Assembly: GCA_031002005.1 (NCBI GenBank) | Contig: CM061920.1 | Span: 105,769,447 to 105,833,446 of the forward strand | Direction: 5' to 3' | Origin: Vandiemenella viatica | Taxonomy: Eukaryota > Arthropoda > Insecta > Orthoptera > Morabidae | Length of the DNA stretch: 64,000 bases | Shown here: positions 1 through 10,277 of the stretch, piece by piece | How the letters are laid out: each line of letters starts with the position of its first letter | Numbering within the stretch: position 1 is the stretch's first letter | Notes under the pieces: model-generated | What the model was told of the DNA's origin: nothing | The model's database searches: none | The model's input: the letters and a program-made list of their open reading frames with translations, nothing else | Program-made: the position numbers and the translations under genes

Positions 1-2540
1 TTTGTCACTGCAGAGATAGTAGATATAAAGAAACCTTGAGGTAGTCTGTAGTAACAATTCTTTTCTTAAGGAAAGAGATAATATAGCAGAGAACATTTAT
101 TCATACCCTTCTGACTCGTCCCATTGCTACCTGCAGCTGAAGATAGTGAACAACGAGTCACTGACGAAATCTTATGATCATCACTTATCAAATGAAATGT
201 CCACATATAGATACGTTCTTTCCAAACTATTTTTAATAACATTAATAAGAACTGGTGTTCATTAAGCTTGAATTTCTTCTCACACAGAAGCAACTTGAGA
301 TAAGCTGTCTATACCTACAAGTCGCTGAAATAATACTTTTGATATACCCACTATCGAAAAGTATAGTCTATTTGTGGCTGTTAAGATATTTGCCAGCACA
401 GTCTAGAACGGAGGCAGAAATTTAATTGGAATACTAAATCTATATATTCTCCTCTTCGGTCAGTATAAACTTTACCCATTCTGTATTTTTGTCAAATGGT
501 AATAAATCTCAAAACACTATATTAATAGTTATCATAGTTTTAATACGATCAAAGTTCAATAATACATTCACATAACAAACGAAATCAGTGCCACTGTGTC
601 TCTTAAAACTGTAATTTATTACCAGTTCAAAGATAACGCCAATGCAAACTGTTTAATTTATTTATTATGATGAATAGAGTTTCAAAAGTTTGAGAAAATT
701 CTAAATGAATACGCCAGATATTTTCACAATGCTTTATTTTCAAAAGACAATGCGCGTTGTATAAACCGCGTGAGTTTATGCAAATTGATTCGCGACTTGG
801 GTCTCAAGTTTGATATTCATCTGGCTGGGTTACACATGGGGTTTAGGGTTATCTATAAAGCGGCTGTAGGAAAATCTTTGTTTATTTTCTGGATGAAAAT
901 GAAACAAGCAACCATTCTAGACATTCTCGTAGATCGAACGAGCAAAAACATTTTCGTACATTGGGGACAGTACAGTTGCATCCAGAAAACAGAGAATTGA
1001 TTCATGATGAACGTTAATTTCATACAAAATCTATAGAAAAACTTTTGCAAAAATCCTAGCAACAGTATCCTCAGCTCGGAAAATAATTACAAGAAGGATA
1101 ATTCTGCAGCTTCATTTGTCCTCAGCCATATTAAAAGCAGACTCTTCGTTCTTCTTACTCCTTCCACACCGCAACTACAGCTGCGGTGTTTTGCAGGATG
1201 CGACGTGTTTGTGATTTGTCCTGCTTGTCGGTGATCCTGACGCCTCCCGGGGCGGAAAGTTGTGTTTCCATCTGTTTACGAAACGTGTAACTAAGTTCTG
1301 TGTGCGCTAAGTGTATCTTTGCTCGTGAAACTTGTAGTTTATAAGGTGGAGATTCGGAAAGTCTAGCCAATCACGAAGCTAATTGCGGGTAACCGCCTAG
1401 AATCGCAATGCGGGGAGCAAGACTAGCTCCTGCTGCGCAATACAGTCCAGATCCAGTGCGCTGTGCCTTAGCGTACTGATCAACAGCAGCCGGTTAGTTA
1501 AAAGCCTGGTTAAAAGCCGACTAAATTTTTAAAAATTAAAAAACTGTTACTCCATTCTGGACTAAAGGGGACGGTCTTGGTGTACACAATACTCACGAAG
1601 AAACCGTTCCCAGGGACAAAGACAGGTTTACGACTACTAAATGTGTCAGCTAAAACCAAGATTCGTAGTAAGGACGCTGCTATCCCCAGCCACATACGTC
1701 ATTAATCAGAACCGAAATGCTCGTAATCTTTATAACTCTGACTCTCCTCATAGGTAATTCAAACACCACAGTACAAAACATAATTATGACCATGATTGGT
1801 GTCGAACTGGCTACCCGTGAGCTTGGGGATGCGCTTGCCGTCAAACTACGTTGGTAGAGACAGCAGAAGACTGAAACAGATAGCGGGACGTGGAGTTGAC
1901 TGAAATACGCCCTACGTGAAACGAACGAGATGGCTACGTTGTCTTCTCGCTGCTGTACTGTGCAAGACGGACATGTTTTGCAGTGAGTCTCGGGGCGTGA
2001 GGGATTCAGTGGGTGCGCAGTAAACCTGTGGGTCACGGCGAACAGCAGGCCGTGAATAAACCATGGCGCGGCGCTCGGTATCGGATTTACTTCGCTTACC
2101 TCCCGGCTCGACCGCTGAGAGACCCTACATCTTCCCCGGTGCGCCTTATCGACTGCACTGCACCCCAGAGGAACCAACACGCCGGGCGCCGTGGCTTCTA
2201 ATGAGCATACTACTGGTCTCAAAAAGAACAACGTGCTTTCAAGCACCAGAAACTTTACCAGATTCCAGTTCCTGCCATCACTCTTTAAGTGACTGCCAGT
2301 TACTCCAAATAAGCCTCTGCAATTATGTTTCTAGTCTATTAAAAGCCAGCAAAAGTCACTTTGCTGCCATACCATCATTGATTGAACCCATTGAGATATA
2401 GATCAGTTGCAGTATCCACAACCTGCTTTAACTGCTCTACATCAGACGGGTTGGTACAACACATCAACTAGTTGTAAGCAAAACTTAGTGTGTCATTATG
2501 AATGTCTAGCATAAACATAAAGTTGGATTTGTTTTAAACA
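1..2540. other. unassigned DNA, no recognisable gene
   Basis: I recognise nothing here. The first 1.1 kb is AT-rich and carries only short open frames. Two blocks are clearly richer in G+C and CpG (about 1140-1470 and 1680-2240). They could be decayed element ends or host regulatory DNA, but no terminal repeats, splice-flanked exon or protein motif supports either reading. Confidence 0.5.
1680..2246 (-). other. 188-codon open frame of unknown meaning
   Basis: This minus-strand frame stays open for 188 codons inside a GC-richer block, where stop codons are expected to be rarer. The translation has a Ser/Pro/Arg-rich middle and a short hydrophobic stretch near residues 150-160 (containing IMVIIMFCTVVF). 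There is no family motif, and nearby frames on the opposite strand are also open. Most likely a chance frame in GC-rich DNA; a lineage-specific exon is not excluded. Confidence 0.1.
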
Positions 2541-2763
2541 CTTTTCCTTCTGGCTTTACGCCTCGTCGAAGGCATTAGAGAAGGTAAGGACAGAGGGCAA
2601 GGAACTTGAAGCAATTCTTCCTCCACATTTGAAGGAACTATTCCAACATTCGCTTCAGTGATTTCGGGAAACTGTGAAAAATCGAAATCTAGATTACCGG
2701 GCAGGGATTCAAACCCGCGTCCTCTGGTATGCGAGGCGAGAGCGTTACCACTGATTTACGACA
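2541..2763 (-). repeat. tRNA-derived SINE, family A, diverged copy
   Basis: Read on the minus strand this matches the family seen best at 62248-62490: a B-box-like head (here GGTTTGAATCCC, in the complement of 2704-2715), a middle with the 'frame of gggttttcc...atgg', and a 3' end complementary to ctttacgcctcgtcg (2554-2568). Many substitutions and no clean poly(A) tail, so an older copy. Confidence 0.7.
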
Positions 2764-4714
2764 GTCGGTGGATTTTTGTTGAAGTTGTTTTGTGAATTAA
2801 ATCTTTTTTCATTCAATTAGATCATAAAATATAACTTTATTTGTTTTCGTAAGAGGGTCGCAAAGCATATCGTTTCATGTTTCATGTTTCCCCTCACTAC
2901 AGCAATATTCTGTCTAGTTTCATTTTGTTAGTTGTAAGATATTTGCAATACAGCTAGCTGCTTATAACAGGAAAACTTGATAAGCATTTACGTACATCAA
3001 GTGAAAAATACGATGTAAATTTCATAATTATCAACTGTCTTATAAAAAAAAAAACTAAATATATTTAAACCAACTAAACGCTTATCTCAAACCATGAGAT
3101 TATTAACTTTATTCCTGATTAGTACATTGTAAAAAAATGTAACTGAGATATCAGATTGATAAATGTCACATCGTATTTTATTATTATTTATTTATAGAAA
3201 TTTGTTGGTTTCTTGCATATGTTCAGACAGTTGCAACAAATTTAGGCACAGCAAATTATTTTTTACGAAAATGTTTTGTTTAACACTTAGTTACAAAATC
3301 TATTTCCCAAGTTCCAAATTAATTATTAGCGTGGAAACAGTAGCATTTTTCTGTAAATTTATAACTGCTGTTTTGAATACCCATCGCTCAGATTCATTTT
3401 TTATTTTTTTGTTTTGTTTTAGTCAAGAACAGCAATGTAACGTTCTTAAGTCTGAGACGCTATTTAACGCACTGTATCCATGAAAGGAAGATTACGGATG
3501 CTCTATGGTTCCTTCCTGCACAGAATCACGAGATTTCTATAAGGTCACTTATCCAGTTCGAAAGCGGCATACGAAGAAAATGGATTGTTTATTATTTGTA
3601 ACTGAAGCGTAACCTGAGATACGGATGACCTTTCTCCACCTGTCATTCTGTCCACCATCCTCTGTCGCTGTTATTTGGAAGGTAAATTGAGGATTACTGG
3701 AGAATTCCCATCAGTGCTCAGTTTATTTGTGTAAAAAAAAATCGAGGGAAATTAATATTTGTTTGTCAAATTAATGTTTATTTTAATTTAAGGAATTTAA
3801 TTAATGTTTACTCAAGCTGAAAAATTTCAAACTTCGGTATCAGACAATAACAACAGTTGCGCCTCATGTAATTATAACCACGTGCTTAGCAGCTGTATTG
3901 TTTAATTTACTACACCGAGTGTCATGTCTTCAATGCTCGTGAAGCAGCACATACATATAATTAAGAAGTAATAACCTACGATATTTTCCTGTCAAAAAAG
4001 TTAATGTCAAACTGATATTATTAAATGCTAGTGCGTAAAAATTACCATTGTCGTTCTGATATCGTGATACATTCAGGAGGCAACAACCACTAGTTCGCAG
4101 CTTGTGAAATATACAGTGATTTAAGCATCTTCACAGAAGATGGAAGTCTGTTTCTAATTCCTTTTAATTTTGCGTTTATCTCCGCTTATTTAAAAGCAAA
4201 ATAGAATCATGGCATGAAGGTAATGGAGTATGATTTACGCATACCCTTTGAATCGAAATTCACGACGATGCTTCGACTTTTAATAGTAGATTATTTTTGT
4301 GATATTATTAAAATTGCGTGAGGTATATAATTCCTTCAAATATCAACTTTAATTTTATTTGTTATTATAATACACGTTTACAACTAAAATTGGTGTATAC
4401 GTGTTCTATTAATCATTAATTGTATCTAGGAATATATGCTACGATTAGCAGACTCTTAAAGAAAAATATAATCGTTTACAGGATGCGAAAGGTATTGAAG
4501 AAAAGTTATAAATCATTTCAGAGTCTTAATCATTAAGTATTTAATCCAGCATAAACGATGAGTGATAGTAGATTGAAAGACGATGAGTAAACAACCGTTC
4601 AACCACTTTCAACTGCAAATTTCTCCATTTAAATTATTGGTAAGTAGTAACTATATGTTTTGAATATAATTTTTGTATTTTGGGGTGAAATGATAATTTT
4701 ATTTATTTTCTATA
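2764..4714. other. AT-rich DNA, nothing recognised
   Basis: AT-rich sequence with short open frames only. A 9-bp direct duplication (tttcatgtt) occurs near 2874-2890. I see no RNA gene, element end or coding motif. Confidence 0.5.
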
Positions 4715-4772
4715 AGGCTCGTTCAAAAAGTAATGAGCCGGAGGCTTAGGAACACAAACCAGTACCTGTATT

Positions 4773-6140
4773 TCAGAAGTTTTGTTCCTGGTTGTTGAGC
4801 CACTTGTTCCACTGCGACATAAGGCGGTGAATGGCTGTCTCGTAAAATTTCTGGGGCTGCGATGTGAACCTGTTCCACACGTACTGCTTGACGTCGTCGT
4901 CCGAGGTGAATCGTTTGCCTCTCGGAGCCTTTTTTAGGAGACCAAAGTTGGCGTAATCGCAGGGAGAGAGGTCTGGACTGTATTGAGGGCGACCACTTGA
5001 ATTTCTACTGATCGTTTGGCGAACGGTGGTCAAGGTTTGTGAGTAACTCTGGGCATTCACTGTGTAACGAACGAGTCTGGTGACCGCTCGTTACAATCAT
5101 AAACGTTAACTTTATTCATAAATGTGGGCGGTGCGGACAGGGCGAAAGCGGCAGGTCAGGATAGCTAGCCGGCCCCGCTTCCAAGAACTAAAGCTGGGGT
5201 AGAGGCGTGAGTGCCCCTGATGAAGGGGAGAATTGTGTGAGCCAGGTACATAAACAGAGTGAGCTGCTGGAATTTCTGTTTTCATGTGGCACGGCGCACA
5301 TTCTGTGCTGGCCGGGTGTCGCGTTCGGGCGATGTGACTGCACTGTCTGTTCGTTAATGAAGCTGCTGCTGTCTGGATTTGGACGCCCGCTACTTTGTTT
5401 GGACAAATGAACTCAGGCAGAGGACGTCTCCTGATGAACCACACCGCACTGGTCCATAGCAGAGCAGACAACTTCATCCAGAGTGTGGCGGCAGACATGT
5501 AAATTCGGTAATTATACATCGCCAATGAAGGACACAGTGCTAGCTAAAATTTCAAGTTCATAGCATTGTCCAGCTACGGTCCTGCAAATAAGAACTCTCA
5601 TAGCCCGGAGCAAACATTTATTTCATAAGTGAACAGTCAAAATGTTGAATTTGTTTACTGTTTAATTTTGTGTATTTTATATAAAAAATACCCTGGCGCC
5701 CGCAGAAAGAAAGCTCATTGATTTTAACTAAATTTTGTTGTACAATGTCATGTCAGTAATTATAATAAAACTGTTGGTGATTTCTCTTATAAAGCATTCA
5801 CGCAAGTTCTACCTTTCGTGATAAAATTCAATAAAAATAATAACATTAATGAGGTCAGAACGTTACAACTGTTATCCCGGTACTGCAATCAGTCTATAAG
5901 AAGGGGGCTGTAATGGTGAAAGAAGAACATCAGCATAACCTTTCCTGCACTTATGTGGATGTCACTGGATTTTGTTAGTGATGGTGATCCTCGATGGTTC
6001 CACTGGACACTTTGTCGTTTCGAAGTGATGGCACCAAGACTCATCTCCAATCAGCACTCGTGCCAGGAACTCATTCCCTTCCCTGACATAGCGCTGCAGA
6101 TGATCAAGACAGTGGGCCATTCGACATGCTTCCTGTTGTG
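4773..6140 (-). pseudogene. mariner-family transposase pseudogene (interrupted)
   Basis: Transposases of this family cut and paste the element in the nucleus with a DD34D catalytic triad. Visible on the minus strand: an ACRMAHCLDHLQRY-like stretch then a GDESW motif holding the first catalytic Asp (about 6090-6020), a 'SAGKVML' segment, a VNAQSYSQTL segment beside the LTR junction, and YSPDLSPCDY holding the third Asp (about 4970-4945), followed by the usual RGKRFTSDDDV C-terminal part. The segment that should hold the second Asp (HDN-type motif) is missing between TVRQTI and the SPDLSP motif, so there is also an internal deletion. Frames shift at several points. It cannot encode active enzyme. 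The family assignment is firm; the exact subfamily is not. Confidence 0.75.
5063..5867. mobile_element. solo LTR of a gypsy-type retrotransposon
   Basis: The segment starts TGTAACGAACGAG and ends CAGAACGTTACA, giving the TG...CA ends and a TGTAACG/CGTTACA terminal inverted repeat typical of gypsy LTRs. It is flanked by an exact 4-bp duplication, ACTG, at 5059-5062 and 5868-5871, and removing it with one ACTG rejoins the mariner homology. At 805 bp, with no internal region, it is best read as the product of LTR-LTR recombination. Its first half (5110-5470) is CpG-rich compared with the surroundings. It shares no obvious sequence with the LTRs at 11333 and 16880, so it is a different family. 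Orientation is not determined. Confidence 0.8.
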
Positions 6141-6216
6141 ATTAAAACTATGATCATATGGACGAAGAAAAGTCACATGTCTTCAGGGTCAGATTTTCAA
6201 GTAAACCAATCTTAAA

Positions 6217-6531
6217 GGCCCACCCCGTTGGTTCAGCTGGTTGCGCTACTATGATGGCGTTAGGAGCTGAGATGTGGTTAGCTGTTTTGAGTCCTAGTAG
6301 TGTAAGAAATTTTCATCATGATGACCTGTCCGGCAAGTTAGATGAGGTGGTAGTGCACAATTCCTACCCACCAAACTGTGAACCAAAGTCCTGGGTAAAA
6401 TCCCAAATCTCTCCGCACTGTTAATGCTGATTCTTCCTTTGGATGGGAACGATAAGTCTGGTAACCCAGTAGTATCTTCCCGTAGGCCTGAATGGGTCGG
6501 AACCTGGTTTCACCGTTTCCCTTTTTCATCT
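6217..6531 (+). repeat. tRNA-derived SINE-like repeat, family B
   Basis: The start contains a perfect Pol III A-box-like sequence (TGGTTCAGCTGG, 6229-6240). The B box is not clear. The downstream body ('cctgggtaaaatcccaaatc', 'ttcctttggatgggaacg', 'cgtaggcctgaatgggtcgg') is unlike family A. Short length, tRNA-like head and unrelated body fit a SINE. Only one copy lies in this window, so repetitiveness is not shown here. Confidence 0.45.
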
Positions 6532-7539
6532 CTCAGGTCATAAAACACGAACAACACTTTGTACCGGTAATAATCTACAATGACATGAAATAAGGCAATC
6601 TTTTGGCTAACTGGAATAAACAATTGACAATGAGTCCTTCATAGGAGGGATTGTGACTTTTTGCTAAGGAGATACGACTGGAGTGGAGTATGAAGCACTG
6701 GTGGGGCCAACTCTGGAGTGCTCCATATCCGACGGGGATGATCTAAAATACACGGAAGGTTGAAAGAAAGACAATGCCATCTGTGATTCACCTTGGAACA
6801 TAATGTGGGAGCGCCCCGAATTTAATACAAACGTTGTTGTTTTACAGCTTTACTTTCGGAAGGATTTATTTCGTCATCAACATATGGCCTGGCTTAAATT
6901 ACTCTACTTTCGGTTTTGAGTTTAATAAATATTTTTGTCTAGTTATTTAGCCTATAATACGGCGCCTTATAAACTTAGAATCACAGGATGTCAATAAAAA
7001 ATACCTGAAAATAAACTTTTGCACCAAAGTAATCAGGTATATCAACAAAATTATGGGTCTCAAACACTGCTAATGGGTATCCTGTGCCAACAACGGAATT
7101 GCGGAACAAAGATGTAGTAATGCGATATATACTAACAAATTTATCGGTCCCATCAGAATACAGGACGGCAAAAATCATAAGCACTATGTTAGAAATTACG
7201 TGTAGCGCTGATGTACAAAACATTTCTCTGTTTCCAGAAAGTTATGGAAAGGTTGGAATGAAGTAGCGACTTTGGTACTCTTTTTGCTAAAATATGCAGA
7301 AAACAATCTTAAGTATATCTAATGAAAACTAAAATTATAGCTGCAAAAGCTTACTAATTTTCTGTGATGTTTCAGAATTTAATCCTTCTCTACATACTAC
7401 TTCCCTTCAAGTGCCACTTCTGAGTTCAGCCGTAAAACCTTGTTGCTGCACAGTTCTCTCACAAAGCCCCCACTTGGTTGGTAGTTAAAACACAACGATA
7501 ACACTTAATTCCTTATAAAGTTTCCCAACGGTGGAAATA
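6532..7539. other. unassigned DNA with one possible exon
   Basis: No element ends or RNA genes recognised. The one item of interest is the splice-flanked open frame at 7005-7227, described separately. Confidence 0.4.
7005..7227 (-). other. possible internal exon of unknown gene
   Basis: On the minus strand an open frame of about 74 codons is preceded by an acceptor-like ag (7228-7230 reads cag) and closed by a donor-like CAG|gtattt (exon end 7005). The residues look protein-like: a hydrophobic run (VISNIVLMIFAVLY) then TGYPLAVFETHNFVDIPDYF. I do not recognise a family. Length and splice context would suit a small internal exon, but such a combination arises by chance in 64 kb, and no second exon was found. 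Confidence 0.18.
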
Positions 7540-8170
7540 TTTTTGCCCCTCTCTTTTGTGTCCTCTTCTTTCAAGAATTCCCGACACGAATTCAGAGGCA
7601 GTCTCGCGAGCAGAAATCCTCAGGTTATCGTGCCGAAACGACGGGGCGTAAAAGCCCACAGACGTGAGGCCCCGGAGGCAGAGAGAATGCCCCATCAAGA
7701 TCCCTCTCCATCCCCCCTTCCTTCTCAGTTATACCTTGTGTTTCGTTCGCCGGACCGACTACATCGAACCGCACCCGTATTGGAAACCTATAATAGCGGG
7801 CTCTACCGCCGTCTCTCTCCCTCTCTTTGACACATTCTACACACAGTGTACCGATTCGGCGGGCCCCTTATCGCAGATGTAAGCCCGTCCGACAAGAGTC
7901 CTTGAATTACGGGACACGCACACGTAAACACACCCGCATGTACGCGGCAAAGTGTTTACGCAGACGGTCGATAACTGATTTCGGTGGTGGACCATGCCCG
8001 TGCCTAATGTAAATATTATCTGACTCCGCTCCTGCCCAGTCGGAGCAGTCCTCGTGCGTCTCTTATCGCTCCTCCAGTGAGTAATAGCGGTCGTAATTCA
8101 ACGAACGCATGGCGAGGTAGAAGATACGGACGCCAATAACGGCGCCCAACACAAGGGTCCCATGACAGAG
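7540..8170. other. CpG-rich block, no gene recognised
   Basis: A roughly 600-bp stretch is strikingly richer in G+C and CpG than both flanks. It contains overlapping short open frames on both strands, none with a known motif. Candidates are an old LTR, or a host promoter or CpG island. It ends near a primer-binding-site-like ggcgcccaac (8141-8150), but LTR boundaries and target duplications were not found. The DNA from 8171 to 8432 shows nothing recognisable. Confidence 0.3.
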
Positions 8171-8513
8171 CTGGGTGATTTGTCGAATGTGTGAAACTTA
8201 GGAAAATGAACACTAGAAACAGAAACAAGATATCAAGGACAATTCATATTAGCTGAATCATGAGAATCTGCAGAAAGAAATTAAAATTCTCTGAAATAGT
8301 TTCCACTGAAGGAAATCAATTACAAAAATTGCTCCAAGTGTCAGTGTGGTTTCCAAATTCAACGTCTAAAAGGACACGTGTGTAATAACATTAATTTGTT
8401 TAATTCCGCTTAATTGCACTTAAATTACAGTGTTGGTCAAAAAGAACTTTACAGCTTTGAAATGATATAGAAATTTATTGAGATAACTTACAGAATGGGT
8501 AGATGTGTCATTT

Positions 8514-9050
8514 CGAACCAAACAACCTCATGTTTCACACGAAAGTGTCAAGTATTTTGAGAAGTTGTAATGCTCATACAAAGGAAATAGCGTACAAAAC
8601 ACTAGTGCGTCCGCATTTGGATTATTGTTGTGGAATTTGGGATCCTTATAGCAAGGGATTGATTGACACGTTAGAGAAAGTACAGAAGAGAGCCGCTCGA
8701 TTCGTGACTGCTAGTTACAGTCCTTACGTAAGTGTCACAGAGCTGATTCGTGGGTTGGGCTGGGTTTGTTTGGTGGACAGACGACGTCGTTTCCGTTTGA
8801 ATTTGTTTTGAGAATATGCGAAAATCTTTAATTTACGAGTGCAACGAAATACTTCTTCCGCCACCCCTATTTAGTTAGCAATGACAGGAGTGATAAGATT
8901 CGAGAAATAAGATGTCGTACTGATACTTTTACATATTCTTTCTTTCCTCGTTCTGTTCGGGAATGGAATGCACAGAATTAGGATTGGTACATAGCAACCT
9001 CTGCCACCCACAATATTTGTGAATTGCAGAGTATAGATGTAAATGTAGAA
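8514..9050 (+). mobile_element. LINE 3' fragment (Jockey/CR1-like), 5' truncated
   Basis: An open frame ending at 8811 encodes the C-terminal part of a non-LTR reverse transcriptase: VRPHLDYCCGIWDPYSKG, then LEKVQKRAARFV, then SVTELIRGLGW and a basic RRRRFRLNLF. Past the frame's stop, further homology continues in another frame ('RNDRSDKIREIRCR', 'WNA'). The 3' end runs into a 'cagagtatagatgtaaatgtag' microsatellite-like tail rather than poly(A). Length is about 537 bp, far below the several kb of a complete element, which is the normal outcome of 5'-truncated target-primed integration. Flanking 9-bp duplications mark the insertion. Confidence 0.75.
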
Positions 9051-9060
9051 GTATCATTTT

Positions 9061-9555
9061 GGTACGATGTGTTTACGATTTGTCATGCGGCAGACATCCC
9101 ACGGGTAATTAATTTCTTCCCACACTCGTTGCAGAAAATCCGCCGTAACTTGTACAACGACTGCGTAGATCCGATTTTTCAGGTCGACCAAATTGTTTAG
9201 TAGCGGAGGAACATACGTACGATCTTTAATGAAACTCCAGAGAAAGAAATCCAGTGGTGTGTAGTCTGGGGAGCGAGGTGGCCATGTGATTATCGAGGAA
9301 ACCTGGAACTTCCGTTAGGAAATGAGGTTTTGCACTGTCTTGCTCGTAGTAAACCATTCCATCTCGGTCATTGATCTGTGGAATTAAAAATTTTTCAACC
9401 ATATCCACATACACAGTGACAATTTTCTCCATGAAGAAGAAAGGGCCATACACTTTTGATTTGCTAAGGTCACTAAGCACATTAATATTGACAGCATCAT
9501 AAGATTTCTGAATACTGTGTAAATCGTTTTTCGTCTCTCCCTTGTTGTTTTGCAT
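9061..9555 (-). pseudogene. transposase fragment, Tc1/mariner superfamily
   Basis: The minus strand is open for 109 codons (9555-9226) and shows LSKSKVYGPFFFMEK, FLIPQINDRDG and YEQDSAKPHFLTEV; the QD there matches the position of the second catalytic Asp. After a short deletion and frameshift, homology goes on in another frame with a PLDF-type motif and a C-terminal 'LKNRIYAVV...LQRVWEE...DVCR' stretch down to about 9061. The N-terminal DNA-binding domain and the first Asp are absent. Non-functional remnant. Confidence 0.65.
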
Positions 9556-10062
9556 TCTAAATATTTTATGGCTTTATTATTTCATTTCTGTGGATCAGTA
9601 AAATTTTATTCTTGTCAAAATGTTGTAACTATTAAAAAATGCTTTTGCAGGAAAATTCGTGGGCCTTCTATTATATCGTATCAATCACAACCTAACCCTT
9701 TAAGGGAAACTTCTATTTAAGTGTTTGGTGAGACAATATGAAGTAATTGTATTGTTTCATCCATCATCTGTCGTTATTTCTACCCACCCTATCGATTATT
9801 GTTTATAACTATTTCGTAACTGTCATTAAAAACTGGCAGATGGAGTGGCAGAAGTGGAGTAGAGCCGTGCCGAGGACGAAACTGTATAGTGCTTACAAGC
9901 GTTATTGAAAATAGTTTATCGTCATCTCTACCTGCTGAATACATTATGCATATAACCATTACTTTTTGAAAAAATAATTTCCAATAATTATTGTAATAAT
10001 GTTTCACCGGTCACCAATCAAAGACAGTTATGTAGGATGACAAAATGAAGATCAGGAAAGGA
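9556..10062. other. AT-rich DNA, nothing recognised
   Basis: No motif, element end or RNA gene recognised in this 500-bp stretch. Confidence 0.5.
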
Positions 10063-10277
10063 TTTTTTTTTCCTTCGAGGCCATAAGAGGCTGAAAGGAC
10101 TGGAGCAAGGAACGGGTAGAAATATGGCCATGGCCTTTTTGAAGGAAGCGTCCCGGCATTCGCCTGTAGTGATTTGGGGAAACCATGGAAAACCCAAATC
10201 TAGATGCCCGGACGGAGATTCGAACCCGCGTCCTCCAAAATGTGAGGTTAGAGCGTTACCGCTTACCCATCACTCGC
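10063..10277 (-). repeat. tRNA-derived SINE, family A
   Basis: Minus-strand copy with a T run at its left end (poly(A) tail on the minus strand), the conserved middle (ggccatggcctttttgaagg; catggaaaacccaaatctag) and a B-box-like gattcgaaccc near 10218-10228. Well preserved, but the segment just after the tail differs from the copies at 38330 and 62248. Confidence 0.85.

Larger units (their letters stand above)
4715..6140 (-). mobile_element. mariner-like transposon relic split by a solo LTR
   Basis: The left edge carries a mariner-type terminal sequence (aaggctcgttcaaaaag, next to a TA). Leftward-reading transposase homology runs from about 6140 to 5872 and resumes at 5058-4773. The gap is an LTR insertion at 5063-5867. 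Across the gap the reading sense continues with a conserved 'T-V-N-A-Q-S-Y' stretch, so the two parts belong to one copy. I could not find the matching terminal repeat on the right, where SINE-like DNA starts at about 6217, so the N-terminal part of the gene and the 5' end appear lost. Confidence 0.75.
8433..9555 (-). mobile_element. Tc1/mariner-superfamily transposon relic carrying a LINE insertion
   Basis: The left end reads cagtgttggtcaaaaagaac, a TIR-like sequence with the common 'ggtcaaaaag' pattern. Minus-strand transposase homology occupies 9061-9555. Between them a LINE 3' fragment (8514-9050) is flanked by near-identical 9-bp duplications, gtgtcattt (8505-8513) and gtatcattt (9051-9059). 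No matching right-hand TIR was found near 9555-9650, so the 5' part of the element is missing. Confidence 0.6.

Noticed and set aside
7953..7968. 16-bp identity (tgtttacgcagacggt) with 62938-62953
   Set aside because: No homology extends past the 16 bp, and a match of this length is about what chance gives in 64 kb on two strands.
8141..8150. ggcgcccaac as a retroelement primer-binding site marking an LTR end
   Set aside because: No LTR start, inverted ends or target duplication could be matched to it; a 10-bp resemblance alone is weak.
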